A DNA stretch of 64,000 bases, from contig MU400566.1 of the NCBI GenBank assembly GCA_022578965.1, positions 124,001 through 188,000 of the forward strand. The letters run 5' to 3'. The translations under genes were made by a program, and so were the position numbers. Shown one piece after another: positions 12,826 to 25,048 of this stretch (positions within the stretch are counted from its first letter, which is position 1; each line of letters begins with the position of its first letter). A model generated the notes under the pieces. That model saw nothing but the letters and a program-made list of their open reading frames with translations, ran no database searches and was not told where the DNA came from. Source of the DNA: Xylaria sp. FL1777. Taxonomy: Eukaryota > Ascomycota > Sordariomycetes > Xylariales > Xylariaceae.

Positions 12826-15800
12826 CCACATGGCTATCCGAGTTTGAACATGGATCGGTTCTCTAAGATAGCTGCAGCGTTACATTCGGCGCACTTTTGA
12901 AACCTAGCGCGCAAACCAACTGCCAACGCTAATAAATAACCCGCGAGAAAAAAATGAGTTGACGAGGCGTTTTTGCTCTAGTGACCGCTGTTACTCGGAC
13001 TCCGGCGGGTCACGGGCTAGTTGGGTTTCGTACATAGTACTGGCTGGCTGGCTCTTTCGGCCGTTCATCTCATCTCAACCCTTTTTATTTTGCTCTCTAC
13101 GACCCTGGACTAGATTAGATAACCAGGTCACTTTGCTGGGTTTTTCGGATGCTTGACTAGCCTAGACTGGGTTATCTAAGTAGTTGTAGTGTATCTGGTT
13201 ACGACGAACCTTGACATCGTCGTGCTGGGATCACCCAAGCTTGCCCTTAGGAAATCTGGCGAATTGCGGTGTGTGACATTAAGCTGGGATTTAGCGACGG
13301 CGGGCTTCCAGAGCCTCGGCTGTTTACGCTGTTATAGCTAAGCTCTTGCTTATAGTCTACTTAGTAAGAATAGCCGTTGGCAGTGGGCGCGTAAGCAGGA
13401 GTAGTAGTAGAGACATAGACAATTCTCCTTTCGCTCGATATCTTGTTCTCGATGATGCACATGACGAAGCCATCTAAAACATATCCCTTTACATATTCCT
13501 TTGCGCTGTAGGGCTAGGATAGGCGATGATATGATACTGTGTGTGTGCAATTGGGACACGCCCCCCACGTTGTATTTCACGCCGTGCCACGCACAAGAAT
13601 CCTCTCCCATAGGCTGGGGAATTCACCATTCACCTGTCGGCGCTTGATAAATCACTACTGAACCAACTCCCGTCTGGATTCTAGAGAGGCAGACCCATCG
13701 TCAAGCATATATGTATATAGCTTCGCCGACCTACTGTAACAACTCATAATTGTACAGATCTAGTGATGTTTTATCCAGACCGGGGCTGATATTCTCCGGT
13801 TCGGTTAGGCGACGTGACAGGATCCCATGACTATTGCGACCAAGCCTCGTCGACGTACTCTGCAAACACGGCGACTCTATACGTTCCCCTTGGGACGCGA
13901 TTTGACATAATGTACGCAGAAGGGACGCAGGAGGTTTGCAGTCGGGATTTTATCTTCCGTGGCATTAATCAGGTTGTAGCGTAGTTATTCTACTTTTATG
14001 GGGATTGTATATACTACCTAACTGTAGCTAGGTGGTAGTCTCAGCGCCCAGACTAGACTAGGAGGTTTACATCTCGCTAGCATGCGTAAGACTTTCTATG
14101 CATACTGAGTGGTAGGTACTGCGTACGTACGTAGTGGTGTACTTAGGTGATCAGAGAGGTATCATATTGCGAGGTCGCTCTGAATTTCCCCTGCAGGTTA
14201 ATTTCATTCTTCGTTTGACCGATTACTGTATTTGATATTGATGGCTCGCACGTGTTAGCTTCGGGCCGCAGTCGGAGGATCGTGGGTACTGGAGGGGTGT
14301 GTTTTTGGAATACCTTGTACCATCTACGATCCTGACTCAGGATATGAGTAAAGAATGACTGACGGGCGTGACTTGTAGCGTGCATTCGTATATGATGTTG
14401 CCGGCTTCACATCACCGGCTTCATCTAGTGACCGCGTATCATACCGAAGTCCGATGCTCTAGCCCGAGTTGACGACGGTAATGAACGCGCGGATTTAGCT
14501 CGGTGTCGGAGGCTCCAGTATGACGGTAATTGAACCGCCAGGGCACAAGAGCTGCTAAGGAGAATAGGGTAACGTCTGTCAACCTGGCCACGAACCCATC
14601 TACACTATTAATACCGTATCAAGGAACACCATAGGTGTGGAGTGCGTGCTAGTCTGGGCTCAACAATTCTACTTATGGGTAATGACTACGAGGTAGGTTA
14701 GAATCTTATTAGCGCCAGTGCTACAATCGGACTGGCATTCTGTATCTACTACATGCCGAGACTTTCACACGTGGTGGTAGCAGACGCTCGTCGAGCCACA
14801 TTTCGTTGACTGTGAGTTGATTGGGTCAGCACCACTTTATTACCAGAGCTTTTCACGAGGGGGGCCAGGTTGTCATCCCTTGGCACTGGGAACCGACCAT
14901 GCCGTATTCCGTTCTGGACGTCATTGTGTGGGATTCGATGGAAGGAAAGATCTCCCTGATGCATCTCAGCTCGAGCCTCTTCCACTGGGAGATGTCGGGT
15001 CTAATCAAGTGCCACGGGATACTCGCGGTCTGCTCGCAGAGAAAAGGACGGTGCTGGTAGAAGTATAGGTAACACGACAACGGTCGCGACGGGTCATCCC
15101 ATCTCCTCCGATTCCTAATACGAAAGACACTGTGCCTGGAACTTGCAGTATTACGTAGTGTGGTAAAGTACCTATACTACTCGCAAAAGTTTCCCCTGAT
15201 TTTAGCGTCATGACGCCTCTTAGCTGGGGATGACCTCGTGGCGACCCTGCACATACGGCAGGCAGCGATGGAGCCAGAAAGATTAGTCCTTACCTGCAGC
15301 ACCGTTGGATTGCATCGAGATGAGTCGAAATTACCAGCGGATTCGTCCTAGGTCATGGTCCCAAGCAGCATGCGGGTCGAGCTGATTCAGTGATGGTGCG
15401 ACGACAGAGTCTTACGAGTTTTGAAAGCCTCGACTTTTGCTGTCCGTCCAAACATAGTTGCGTTCAGGGTAGATAAGACTATTTGCAAATGGTTATTACT
15501 GTATAACGGGCACTCGTCAACTGCAGTGTATACGAAAGGCTCCCTACTTACGTCGAGTACGCCAACAAGGATTGCAACCTGGGAACGAATGAACGGTGTC
15601 CCGTTCCTTTTCTGTCGGCTTTTTGGATCAGATCGAATTCTCCAAGATAGTACGTAGTACCTGGGTGGTATATGTCAAAATATATATATGTAGAATGATA
15701 TATCACAATCATGATGGCGACAGCCAAACCTGCATACACTAGCACACAGGTATACTACCCTTATACTTATTCATATCGACCAACATATCGCTTTCTTGGT

Positions 15801-16723
15801 GTATAATGGTTCACTAATCGTGGTCACGGTAGCTATTACGGGCCGTCTATACCTATGCCGGGATTTCGAACAAGTATATCTATTTATACTGTGCACCGAA
15901 CGGCCTAGGCCACCCAACCTGCTGCATTGGGGCTCAAATAACCCCGGATGCCTACTAAATACACTAGTTGGCCCGGGATCATGGGTTCTATGGAGGTGTG
16001 GTAAATTGCTTTATTACACATACACCTCTCAACGGACGCTAGACATCAGATGAAAGATGCTTGAAACGCTAGTGGGAAGAATCACAAGGTGTGACCATAA
16101 TGGTGTACACTACAACGTACCAAGCAACTTACATATGCGCGTCCATGATAATATTCTACGCATATCTACACTACTACTACTCCTACGTATGGATGTATTT
16201 CCACGGGAAAGGAGAATGACGTATGCAGACATGCTCGACAACGAATAGGGAAATACCATTGGCTTCCCCGCGCCTAAAGAGAAGCCGAGTTTTGACCTGT
16301 GGTCATGGGACTACGCTACCAAGACCATTGGCCAAGGAAATCCATTCTCAAATAACTCCTCCTATCCCAGTCCGCGATGCTTGTCTCCAAATGAGGGTGT
16401 TACAGTACCACTTAAGTCTGGGGATCAGGGACACAACGGGACCTTGCATGTCGGCATAGCCAGTGCCAGCCATGGGCTCGCTCATGCGTCCGGGTCCGTC
16501 TTGTAGTGTCAGTTCCCCAAAGCACGAAGCTCTAGTTGGTGGGCATGCATGCCAGGATGGGCGACGTAGTCTACGGTATGATACATATCGAGAGCGCTTA
16601 GCACGACGTCGACGCGTCTTGGTCGGGGTTGATTTTTGGTTTTATTCTTCACATCAACGACAAAGTGCCTCGGACCCTCGTCTACAGGTCCCCGGCGCCG
16701 CGTGCCAATCATGTCGAGAGGCG

Positions 16724-16749
16724 TTCGGGAGAGCATTTCGGGAGAGCAT
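16724..16749. repeat. 13-bp tandem duplication
   Basis: Two adjacent perfect copies of TTCGGGAGAGCAT in noncoding sequence. Confidence 0.8.
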
Positions 16750-17045
16750 TTGAGGCGGCGGCATGTGCGGCTAAAGCCGCAGGGCGCGATTTAGTATAGT
16801 GTATACTACATCGTCAACCAACCCTGGAGATAGACGTCTTAACACTTTCCGGCCTATAGGGCGGGATAAATAACGATGTTAAGAGGCAGGGAGTGGCACT
16901 CGGAATGACGCCGCACCTTAACAGAGCCTCAGGGTTGAGCACATAGTAGGTGTCACCGCATCGTAGCATTGCCGTGAGGTGCTTCTTTTGGCGGCTGTAC
17001 TTGTATAGGGCTTGAAGCCGCCTCCATGAAAAGAAAAATAGGTAG

Positions 17046-17067
17046 TTTTTTTTTTTTTTTTTTTTTT
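17046..17067. repeat. Run of 22 T
   Basis: Homopolymer T tract. It could be the minus-strand poly(A) tail of a lost retroelement copy, but I see no element beside it. Confidence 0.8.
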
Positions 17068-18455
17068 GCATGCAAGGAACCAACTATCGACGTGTTCACG
17101 GGTGCAGAGTCGACATTACCATGACATCAAACCGCATCGCAGCAAATGAGCGTTCTCTTTTCCCTTGGGCGGCTGTGATGGGACGGAATAACGCCGCCCA
17201 CATTGCGCGCTGATGGTGATCACCTTACGCATACTTACGCAGTACGCAGTACACCTCGCGGCTATAGGTTTCAAGCACACCGAGGTAATCGAACCATGAT
17301 CAACCTCACTTATACGATGCAGTTATGCCTGTCCACCGAGCACGACGGGGCCGTGCTTAGCCGCAATCTCATTGCGATATTAACCAAGTGCCCTGCAAGC
17401 TAGTCGGAAATATGCGACCAGCACGCAGGCGGGCGCCTCGATATCCTCGTAGCACTAAATCTGACACTTGATACGCGATCTTGTAACGCCTGGGCAAGCT
17501 TGGACTACCTACGCGATGTGACAGGTTCATCTCATCCTGCGGCATGAACCTCGAATATCTACTCTGTCGAGCGTTCTTCAGGATTGATTGGGCGTATGCA
17601 AAGTCGAGAATATCGTTAACGAGAGATCTGCTGCACCGACAACGGCTGCTATTTTTGGAGCGTGCTTGTGTACCGGTATTCTTCTTCGGCATTGCACCAG
17701 TGCCACCATGGGGAATTAGATCTCTCTCTGCCCTGCCCTTATCAACCAAGGAATATCACTACCAAGCTTCCAAGAATACATACACTTTCTAACCTCGGCA
17801 CTCCAGACGGTTGCCGTGGTGCGCTGCTCCGAGTCCTCCATTGGATTAAGATTGATGATGAAGATCATCACCCTCACCGTGACCTTAAGTAATCAATAGT
17901 CTCATGCCTTGGGCGTGGGGAATCTTTCGTCATGGTACGACGCGCAGCTCAGAGGAGGATAGACTCGACCGCGTCCCACGGTACGGATTATTCCCATTTG
18001 GAGAGATTGAAGATTAGCAAATACGACGCTGTGAGGGCCAATCTGCAGTGAACCAAGGTGCCAAGGCGGGAAACATACTGGAGGACTGCACATGCCAAGC
18101 GCTGGGTTTAATTCAAAGCATGCAGAAGCCATTTCTCCAATTAGATCCTGCTTTAAAATATTCAGCATGTATTACGCGTGTGGTGAATGGCGTACTGAGT
18201 AATAATAAGGAGACTTGTGCCGCTCTATGCTCTATGATGGCCGGAACCCGTGCTCGAACTGCCCAACTTAGTCAATTGACTGCTATCATTTCCTCCGCTG
18301 CTTATTTCGAACCCCCCCGGCATAGCGGTTTCAATTTAGCGCTCGGATGACAACTCGCTACATAGCGCGTATCTACTACATCCAGGTAACGGAGCGGGAA
18401 AATGGGAGGGTTTCGGGGTGGGTTCTCAATTCTCGGACGAATACCAAGTAAGATG

Positions 18456-18479
18456 CAGGACAGGACAGGACAGGACAGG
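18456..18479. repeat. CAGGA pentanucleotide repeat
   Basis: Four full CAGGA units plus a partial fifth. Confidence 0.8.
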
Positions 18480-19365
18480 TGAGGGTTACGGTTGAAATCC
18501 AAAAATACGCCAAAATAACACGGCCTCCTCGGTCAGATCTGACTTTCAATAATTCCTATTCCAAGAACCTGATGGCAAAATAAGCGATACGGGGATAGAG
18601 CACCACGTATCCATGCAGCTCGCTAGAAGAACGAGGTTCAATATTGACAACCGCATGGACATCGTCGTGTACGCTACATACGGTATCCATATGTATTACC
18701 TAGTTCTTGGGATACGATATCCGGTTATGCCCATATATATATATCAAGAAATCAACAAAGTACCAACTCGCTAGGCGAGAATACGTCGTAGTGTATCGCT
18801 ATGGTAAAGCACCACTCCGCCACTACGGAGCAGCGTTCGACAGCCCACGTTACCTATCCAATGTAAATAAATCCCGTGGCTTAGACTACCCACGTCGTAG
18901 TATGGACGGAGGCTATACCAGGCCACCCATTGCTATACAAGAACCCCATTGAGCGGTGACACCTCCTGGCAGCCTTGGTCGACCCAAGCATCGGCGCTCT
19001 CCAGCACGGCTGCTGGGAACAAGCTTTCGGATTCTTTGGTTAGGGCAATTTTGGCTATACTACCCAGGCTGTACGGTGCCATCCCACTCCCATCGAAATG
19101 AAAGTATCGGATGCAACCTCTCTGTGTTCCCGGTGGGCGGACTTAATAAGCAGGCCCAAGGTGGTAATGTGTAGTATTACCGTACCTAGCTTTAGCTGAG
19201 ATCTGTCAACGTGTCAACGGGGGTCCCCTCGAGCCTAGACCTTTTCCTTGGTAGTGTGACATTTTTGGGCGTCGTTACCTGGTATATATCTCGGGCTTCC
19301 TATAGGCAAACCCACCCCCCGTTTTGAGCGAATTCGAGCTTCATGGTCCCTGAAAGGTTCCCGTA

Positions 19366-19420
19366 TCCATCTATCTGTCTATCTATCTATCTATCCGTCC
19401 ATCCATCCATCCATCCATCC
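19366..19420. repeat. TATC/CATC tetranucleotide microsatellite
   Basis: A CTAT-type tract runs directly into a CCAT-type tract. The two units differ by one base, as expected of a compound microsatellite. Confidence 0.85.
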
Positions 19421-19839
19421 AAAGCTGCGAGGTCCTGCAGCAGGAGAAATGAATGATGAGATGGACGATGGCATAAGAGATCCGCGCATCTGGTGATCCC
19501 CAAATGGGAGAGGTAATTTTGGAGTAAGACATTCACTCTCTCACCTCGCCCAATTTTTTCTCCAACGGTTCCTCCTGAATCCGACGATCCTCGGCCCTAT
19601 CGGTTTCGCTGCCGTCAGGGAGGTTCCTCTCGTTGCCCGCAGCAGAGTCTCTCACGCTTTGCGTTCGACATGTCGGTCCTCATTTTCCCCAAGTCGACGG
19701 CAGGCCGGTAGTAGTGTTGTATGTAGTAGGTAGGTCGTTCGCTCGCCCCAAGCCAATCTGGACAACCCACCCACCTCAGTCTCGCCTCTGGCTTTATGAC
19801 GCCGGAAGCCGGTCAAGCTCGTTCTTGGTACGACCCCCG

Positions 19840-20378
19840 CGATGTCGTTATTTTTTTTTTCATCCCATCTTTTTTCCTTCCCACCCCTTCCCTTTCTTTC
19901 CCCAGGGTGACGGTGTAAGTGGAGGCGTGGTGCCGAACAACTTTCTATTACACTACCGATATGGGAATATCCCATCTCGCTCTACTGAAGCTCTCCTCAC
20001 TCTCGCACACTCGCACACACCCGCCCTGTCCAAGGTGCACGAGATTCTGCGTCGTAGCGCGACGAGGGCATTTCGTCCCGTCTTTTGAAACCCTCATGCA
20101 AGCCGTTCTAGAGTACACAGATTCGGGCGATTTATGCCCCCCTAACCTCGCCTGCGGCAGGCCGTTTCGACTCTCGGGACTAAGCCAATTATCGACCATC
20201 GCACAAACCGTGCCTTAGTACTTACAGTACAGGTTGATTTCCTTGCGTAGTACGACCCTTGTCTTTTTCTCACTGCTGTCTCTCTCTCCTTCGTGTTCTC
20301 CCTCCCTCCCTCCCCTCTGTCGCACCTAGCTAGCTGCCCTACACCCACCACACCAACACCACCACCACCACCACCATG
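19840..20378 (+). promoter_or_regulatory. Promoter-like pyrimidine block and ACC tract before a strong-context ATG
   Basis: A T/C-rich stretch (about 19848-19905 and 20260-20320) is followed by an ACC-rich leader ending in ACCACCATGACC at 20376, a very good start context. The ATG opens a frame of only 56 codons (stop at 20544-20546) rich in Arg/His/Pro that I do not recognise. Pyrimidine tracts followed by A/C-rich leaders are typical just upstream of fungal starts, so an unrecognised transcript may begin here. This is inference. Confidence 0.3.
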
Positions 20379-21927
20379 ACCACTGCCGGCATGCATCATT
20401 TCTTTTCTCTCGTCTACCCTTACCCTGCGAAAGGGAAATATAGACATGGCTGGGCTGGGCATCGATCCTCCAGACTAGGCAGTAGACGTGACTGGGCACC
20501 GATCCTCCGGACTATCAGACGTGCACGCCCCGCGGAGGACCGTTGAAGCAATGTTCTACGTAGATTTCCGAACGAGCTTTTTTTTATTTTTATTTGCTCT
20601 TTCTCTACCACCTACTCTTACCCCCCTTGCTCGAGAATCTCGGAGCGTAACGGTTCTCGACAAAATCGTCCAATGAGAATATTCAATTCGTCGAGGAAGC
20701 CAGCCCTTTTTAGAGAGATTAGGTATGTCTGTCTCATCGACAAACGGTTGCGCATCCTCAACGAGATCTTGAGACAATGATGAGATGAACACACATCGTG
20801 CTAGGTAACTCGTAGCGCAAGCGCCCTTTTTTTTTTTTTTCTTTGGACGGAGATTTAACCGCTGATCGGCCCTGAGCTCAGAAGCTGTGGGTGATCATAG
20901 TGTATTGTTCCTGGATTACATAGCATAGCTCCTTTCCAATATACGCAGTGATTTGCGGATCGGAATAGTTGAGTAAGCAGAGGCTCTACTGCATATATAC
21001 GCGCATTATAGTAGATAGATGATATACTCCGAAGGTATAGATGAAGCCTGACCAAACTGCTTTTTCACTCTATTCGCGTCATTACCCGTGACGAAAATGT
21101 CCTGCATATTTCACGACTAAATTACACTACCCTACTTGGGAGCATCTTTTCACCATCTACCCGTTCTAGCTATCTCATGTTACCCACCGCTAGGCCAGTA
21201 GGTACTGCGCTGCTGCATAGCTTGAATCCCTGAGCAATGATTAGCAGCGCATGCTTCACAGTCTCGACCAGGGTATACCCTGGCATATCCACAGAGCCCT
21301 AGACTGACTAGGATCCCACCATTCTGGCACCATGGTGTCCTCGACGAGGTCCACCAGCGTCCAGCTAGTGTTGCTGCGAAATAGCGTACGCTACAACACT
21401 ACGATGAAAAAGACCTGTAATGGTTAGTCAAAAGTCCTTTTTCCTCCTTCGAGGCGCCAATTTGCCAATGTCTCTAAGACGCAACACCATCGTGCCATGT
21501 TCGCCTGCCTTGCTGGTAATTTCGACCATTCCTCAACGGCATTCTCTTCGCCCCCCCTTTTGTGATGTCCTGCTTGCACACACACCCCCCCTAGTGTAGC
21601 CCACCACGCCTTGCCACGGTCCTGTCATGGATGATTCCCCCATTGTCGTGTGCCCGTGCCAGCTTAATGTCAATGCCACCCGGGTTATCAGGTAGCGAGA
21701 AAGACCGCCAAGCAGGTCCCGGCGACTATGCAGCGACTGGCACGGTACACTGTAGCGTAGTGCTGTAATCTGTACATGCTAGTCTGCACTATACACCCCT
21801 CCCCTGTCGTCCGAATTGTTCCCATATCTAATATTAATATTAAAGTCGCACAAAAACCTCCCACGATCCTAGCGACATAACCAAGATTGTTGAGCTTTTC
21901 AACCGTCGACTCAACCGTCCGGCGATA

Positions 21928-22526
21928 TTAACCTCCGCGCGCCATAGCCACCAGTAGCACGTTGCTTCCCAGGCCTCCAAGACCCAGGAGACCTCTACGC
22001 TGTGCTACAGGAGAGGTCTTGTGTTCATGCTGCAGCTCTCCGCCTTTCGCCGTCCTCTCAGGTTTCCACTGCACAACCGCGCGCCGTACTACTGGATCTG
22101 CCAACTTCGACTGACCCAGTGCCACAATCGACTCCTTCGTCCGACGGAGATTCTCAGATTGCCGCTGTCTATCCATCATCGTGCTCACTAGAGTATTATT
22201 CGCCTTCTACCGTCCGCTACTATATATATCTACCCCACGAAGGGTACCCTCGAGAAGCTGGAGCGTCTTGATTGATAGCCACCATCTGTTGAACGGCAGG
22301 AACTTGGGAGCGCATATCTCTGAGCTTGTATAACACCTTTGCTGACTGACTAGCAAGCGTCGAGAGTAAGGTGGATGAAAGGAGAGACGCCTTAGTATAC
22401 CGCCCTGTCGAGACCCGCTACGTTCTAGCATGCGCATCTCCCAGCTTCGCCGCGTCGTGCTTCTAAAGAAGATCCGTACTTCTGAAAAAGATCCTTCCGA
22501 TCCCAAATAAGGTGTGTGGCGGCCAT
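21928..22526 (-). CDS. Possible small three-exon gene, unknown product
   Basis: Tentative. On the minus strand, exons 22526-22480, 22349-22234 and 22187-21928 join in phase to give 140 residues with an ATG, GT-AG introns of 130 and 46 bp, and a TAA stop. The product begins MAATHLIWDRKDLF, has a Lys/Arg/Gln/Glu-rich middle (VLYKLRDMRSQVPAVQQMV, then RQRQSENLRRTKESIVALG) that could be helical, and ends with a Gly/Leu-rich tail (RRGLLGLGGLG). Composition is more protein-like than neighbouring chance frames, but I do not recognise a family and the individual frames are not long enough to exclude chance. It would diverge from the PAS-type regulator gene, with about 200 bp between starts. Exon 2 could instead begin further upstream, because its frame stays open for about 20 more codons. 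Confidence 0.33.
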
Positions 22527-22730
22527 CTGAGAGAGACCCGGGGAGCTACGCAGTCATCTCGGACAGCATCCATGCAAACCCTCAACCGTGGTATTGAGCA
22601 GTTGTTCATCCCTATCAGCCAGCGTAGAGGTAGATCTGACTACGCGGCCAACGCTCTAGACCTAACTTGGGCCCGAGCAGAGGAGAAGGAGTGTGCTCTG
22701 CGCGGCACGAGGGCGTATCCTTCTCCGCCT

Positions 22731-25048
22731 ATGTCAGGTTCTCCTCCGCGCCCGCCGAAGCCAAACCAAGAGGCCGCTGAGCGAGGGCAAGGGGGCTTCC
22801 AGGCTCCATCTCACGATGCGTATCGCGCAGGTCCAGCTATTTCGGGGGTCGATTATCGGACAGCACCTCCTCAACCTCTGCCGCCGCCTCCTTCTTTAAC
22901 TGCTGCGCGACCCTTTCCGTTAGAAACGCCGGATCGAATCCCGTATCCATACCGGCGTCCGGAAGACGCGATAGGACGGCCAATAACATTTCCTCCACCG
23001 CCAGGACAAATGATATCACAATCACAGTATTCATTACCTCCGGTAACTGGGCCCGGGCTGGGTCCCGCTCCATATTCGATACCTACCAACCCTTCAGGTT
23101 CAGAGAACCCGCCGTTCACTTCTCCAAAGTCTCAAAGAAAGACCAAGGGTCATGTTGCGTCAGCCTGTGTTCCTTGCAAGAGAGCTCATCTACGGTAAGC
23201 TTTGATGTGACCCTATCTTCAGCATAAGCACTGACTTCCCGTAGATGCGATGGTATGTATGCTTTTTTCAATGTCCAGCATGATGCCTTCATGACGGGGC
23301 CTGAAGCCTTAAGTCTAAGCTCAATAGGGGCCTCCAGATCTCCCCGAACATCAACAACCCATGACAAAGGTGGAGGGCCGGGTAGCATCATATACGGTTC
23401 TCGTTGAGAGTACAGAATCTATGTGGGCAGTTTCTATAACTACTTCAGCAGGACTGGTTACTTGTAACCGTAGTGCCTACCTTTGGTAGTCTGGGCGCGC
23501 TCGGGCATCTCTTAGAGAGACGCAGCTGGAACTTGGTCTTACTACTTGAAAAGCTGTTTCGAAAATCCGGGGCAGTCCTAAAATATGGCAACATAGTAAT
23601 GGGTTCTGTCGCCCGGGTAGTAAAGTCATAAAACTTCCGGTGTGCAGTTTTGGGGTGACATACTCACAGAAGCAAGTGCTTTATAATGTCTTTTCCACCC
23701 CTATGCTTTTCTAGATATCTCTCATTTGAGATGAGGATGCTCGAACTATTATCAGTTGCCATGGCCAGAAGCTGACAATAGATATTCAACAGCTCAAAGA
23801 CCATGCTCACGTTGTTTGAGCAATGGTAAAGAAGACGCCTGTATCGACATCCAACATAAGAAACGCGGGAGGCCACGGTTACGTGACGACCGCGAGCCCC
23901 GTTTCGACGCCGGACGATTTCCGCATCCGCCAGACCCGGCACTCCAGAGACCGCTCTCGCTTTACACAACGCCCAGTGCTCCCTCCGTTTCATTCGACGA
24001 TCCGCTACGAAGAAGTCAGTCACAGTCGTATCGAGTGTTGAAGTCACAGCCTAGTGAACCTGTCGCGCCTAGGTTTATCGAACGTGGGATTGAGGCCAAC
24101 GTCTTCCCGCCTCCACTATCAATCGTGCCGCAAGCCCCCGAACCAGTCGCTTTCTTAACGATAGGGGATCTGGAAGTGGTAAAAGCTTCAAGCACCTTCA
24201 TTGATGCGACCATGTCGAATGCCCAGTCAATGTTAGGATATCGGTCCCAACCAATCACAGGCCGGAAGCTGGTGGATATGATCACGCCTCCTGAACGGGA
24301 TCGTGTCGTTGCGTTGTGCAAATCCCTTCAAAACGAACAGGTTATAAAGGAGCCGAATTACTTACCGCCTATCTATGGAAGAGACGAGGAAGAGAGAGTG
24401 ATCAAATCGCAGCCTTTTGGTCCCGAATCAGTGTCCAGGTATCAGCTAGATCGCCAAGAGTTCTTTACCTTCGTAGCAGCTGATGGTCAACCGCGACCAC
24501 ACACAGTCCGTGTTGGGTTGGCCAAGGAGAATTCGATCTATTTTGTAGTGCTCTTGTTATCCTCACCGGGTCGGTCTTTTCCTCACCCATCTCCATCGCC
24601 TCGATCTCGAGACATCACTTATTCATACCAGCCCCAACCCTTCACACAACTAACACCCGTCTCGGCTTCCTTCGATCCCGGTCGACCACGGTTGACGGAT
24701 CCACCCCGAGAGGGCAGCTTTACACCAAGACAGCCTGAAACACCGGCTCAGCTTATATCTGCTCTCAGTCCCGGTATGAGCCCTAACGTCCCGTCGTATT
24801 CGGCATCGGCATCGGTGTCAGCAAGAAGTGAGCATCCAGGAGGGTTAGCGCACCAGATTCCCCGGAGCGAGCTCCCGCTCACCCGGCCGACTCAACACGC
24901 TGAATATCAGCTACCTCCAATCCGGAGCCAGCAACAACAGCCTGGCCAACCGGCGGAGACTACCTGGCAGCGGGATGACCGCACCAGCCGTGTGGATATC
25001 GGTGGTTTGATTGAGAAGCCCGGGACATCGCCGCACCGAAAGCCATGA
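22731..25048 (+). CDS. Zn2Cys6 transcription factor with PAS-like domain
   Basis: Predicted nuclear DNA-binding regulator of 575 residues. Exons are 22731-23194, an 8-nt microexon 23245-23252, and 23793-25048; introns are 50 and 540 bp. Zinc-cluster ligands are Cys146, 149, 156, 162, 165 and 174; Cys156 is coded entirely by the microexon. The cluster is followed by KKRGRPRLRDDREPRF, a basic conserved patch. Residues about 275-430 (from PVAFLTIGDLEV through IYFVVLLL) look like a PAS-type sensor fold, with the LPPIYGRDEEE and VGLAKENSIYFVV segments usual in this regulator class. The N-terminus and the last 140 residues are Pro/Ser/Gln-rich and disordered. There is no middle-homology region. The start is uncertain: in-frame ATGs also occur at 22512 and 22572, but 22731 begins the proline-rich sequence expected of the protein. 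Targets cannot be read from sequence. Confidence 0.82.

Larger units (their letters stand above)
5325..21927. other. 16.6 kb gene-poor region
   Basis: No gene that I can support. Open frames are all short (none above 151 codons), with the Cys/Trp/Tyr/Pro-rich composition expected of chance translation, and none recalls a known family convincingly. No tRNA with paired A and B boxes, no rRNA, no terminal repeats, no transposase or reverse-transcriptase motif. Base composition is not strikingly AT-rich, so this does not look like heavily RIP-mutated transposon DNA. It holds simple repeats and a promoter-like pyrimidine block near 19.8-20.4 kb, listed separately. It may be regulatory DNA, unannotated noncoding transcripts or old decayed sequence. 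Confidence 0.6.

Noticed and set aside
14488..14504. GCGGATTTAGCTCGGTG, like the 5' end of a phenylalanine tRNA
   Set aside because: No anticodon arm, T-arm or acceptor 3' strand follows at the right distance; a 13-base chance match.
14749..15080. Overlapping open frames on both strands near 15 kb
   Set aside because: Neither strand yields a recognisable family or splice-consistent extension; Trp/His-rich chance translation.
17369..17749. Minus-strand frame containing LVNDILDF, reminiscent of histidine-kinase helix 2
   Set aside because: The match is only eight residues, with no H-box, ATP-binding or receiver motifs around it; probably chance.
19633..20088. 151-codon open frame, the longest in the desert
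   Set aside because: Its middle translates a T/C homopolymer-like tract into Phe/Pro runs; no family resemblance.
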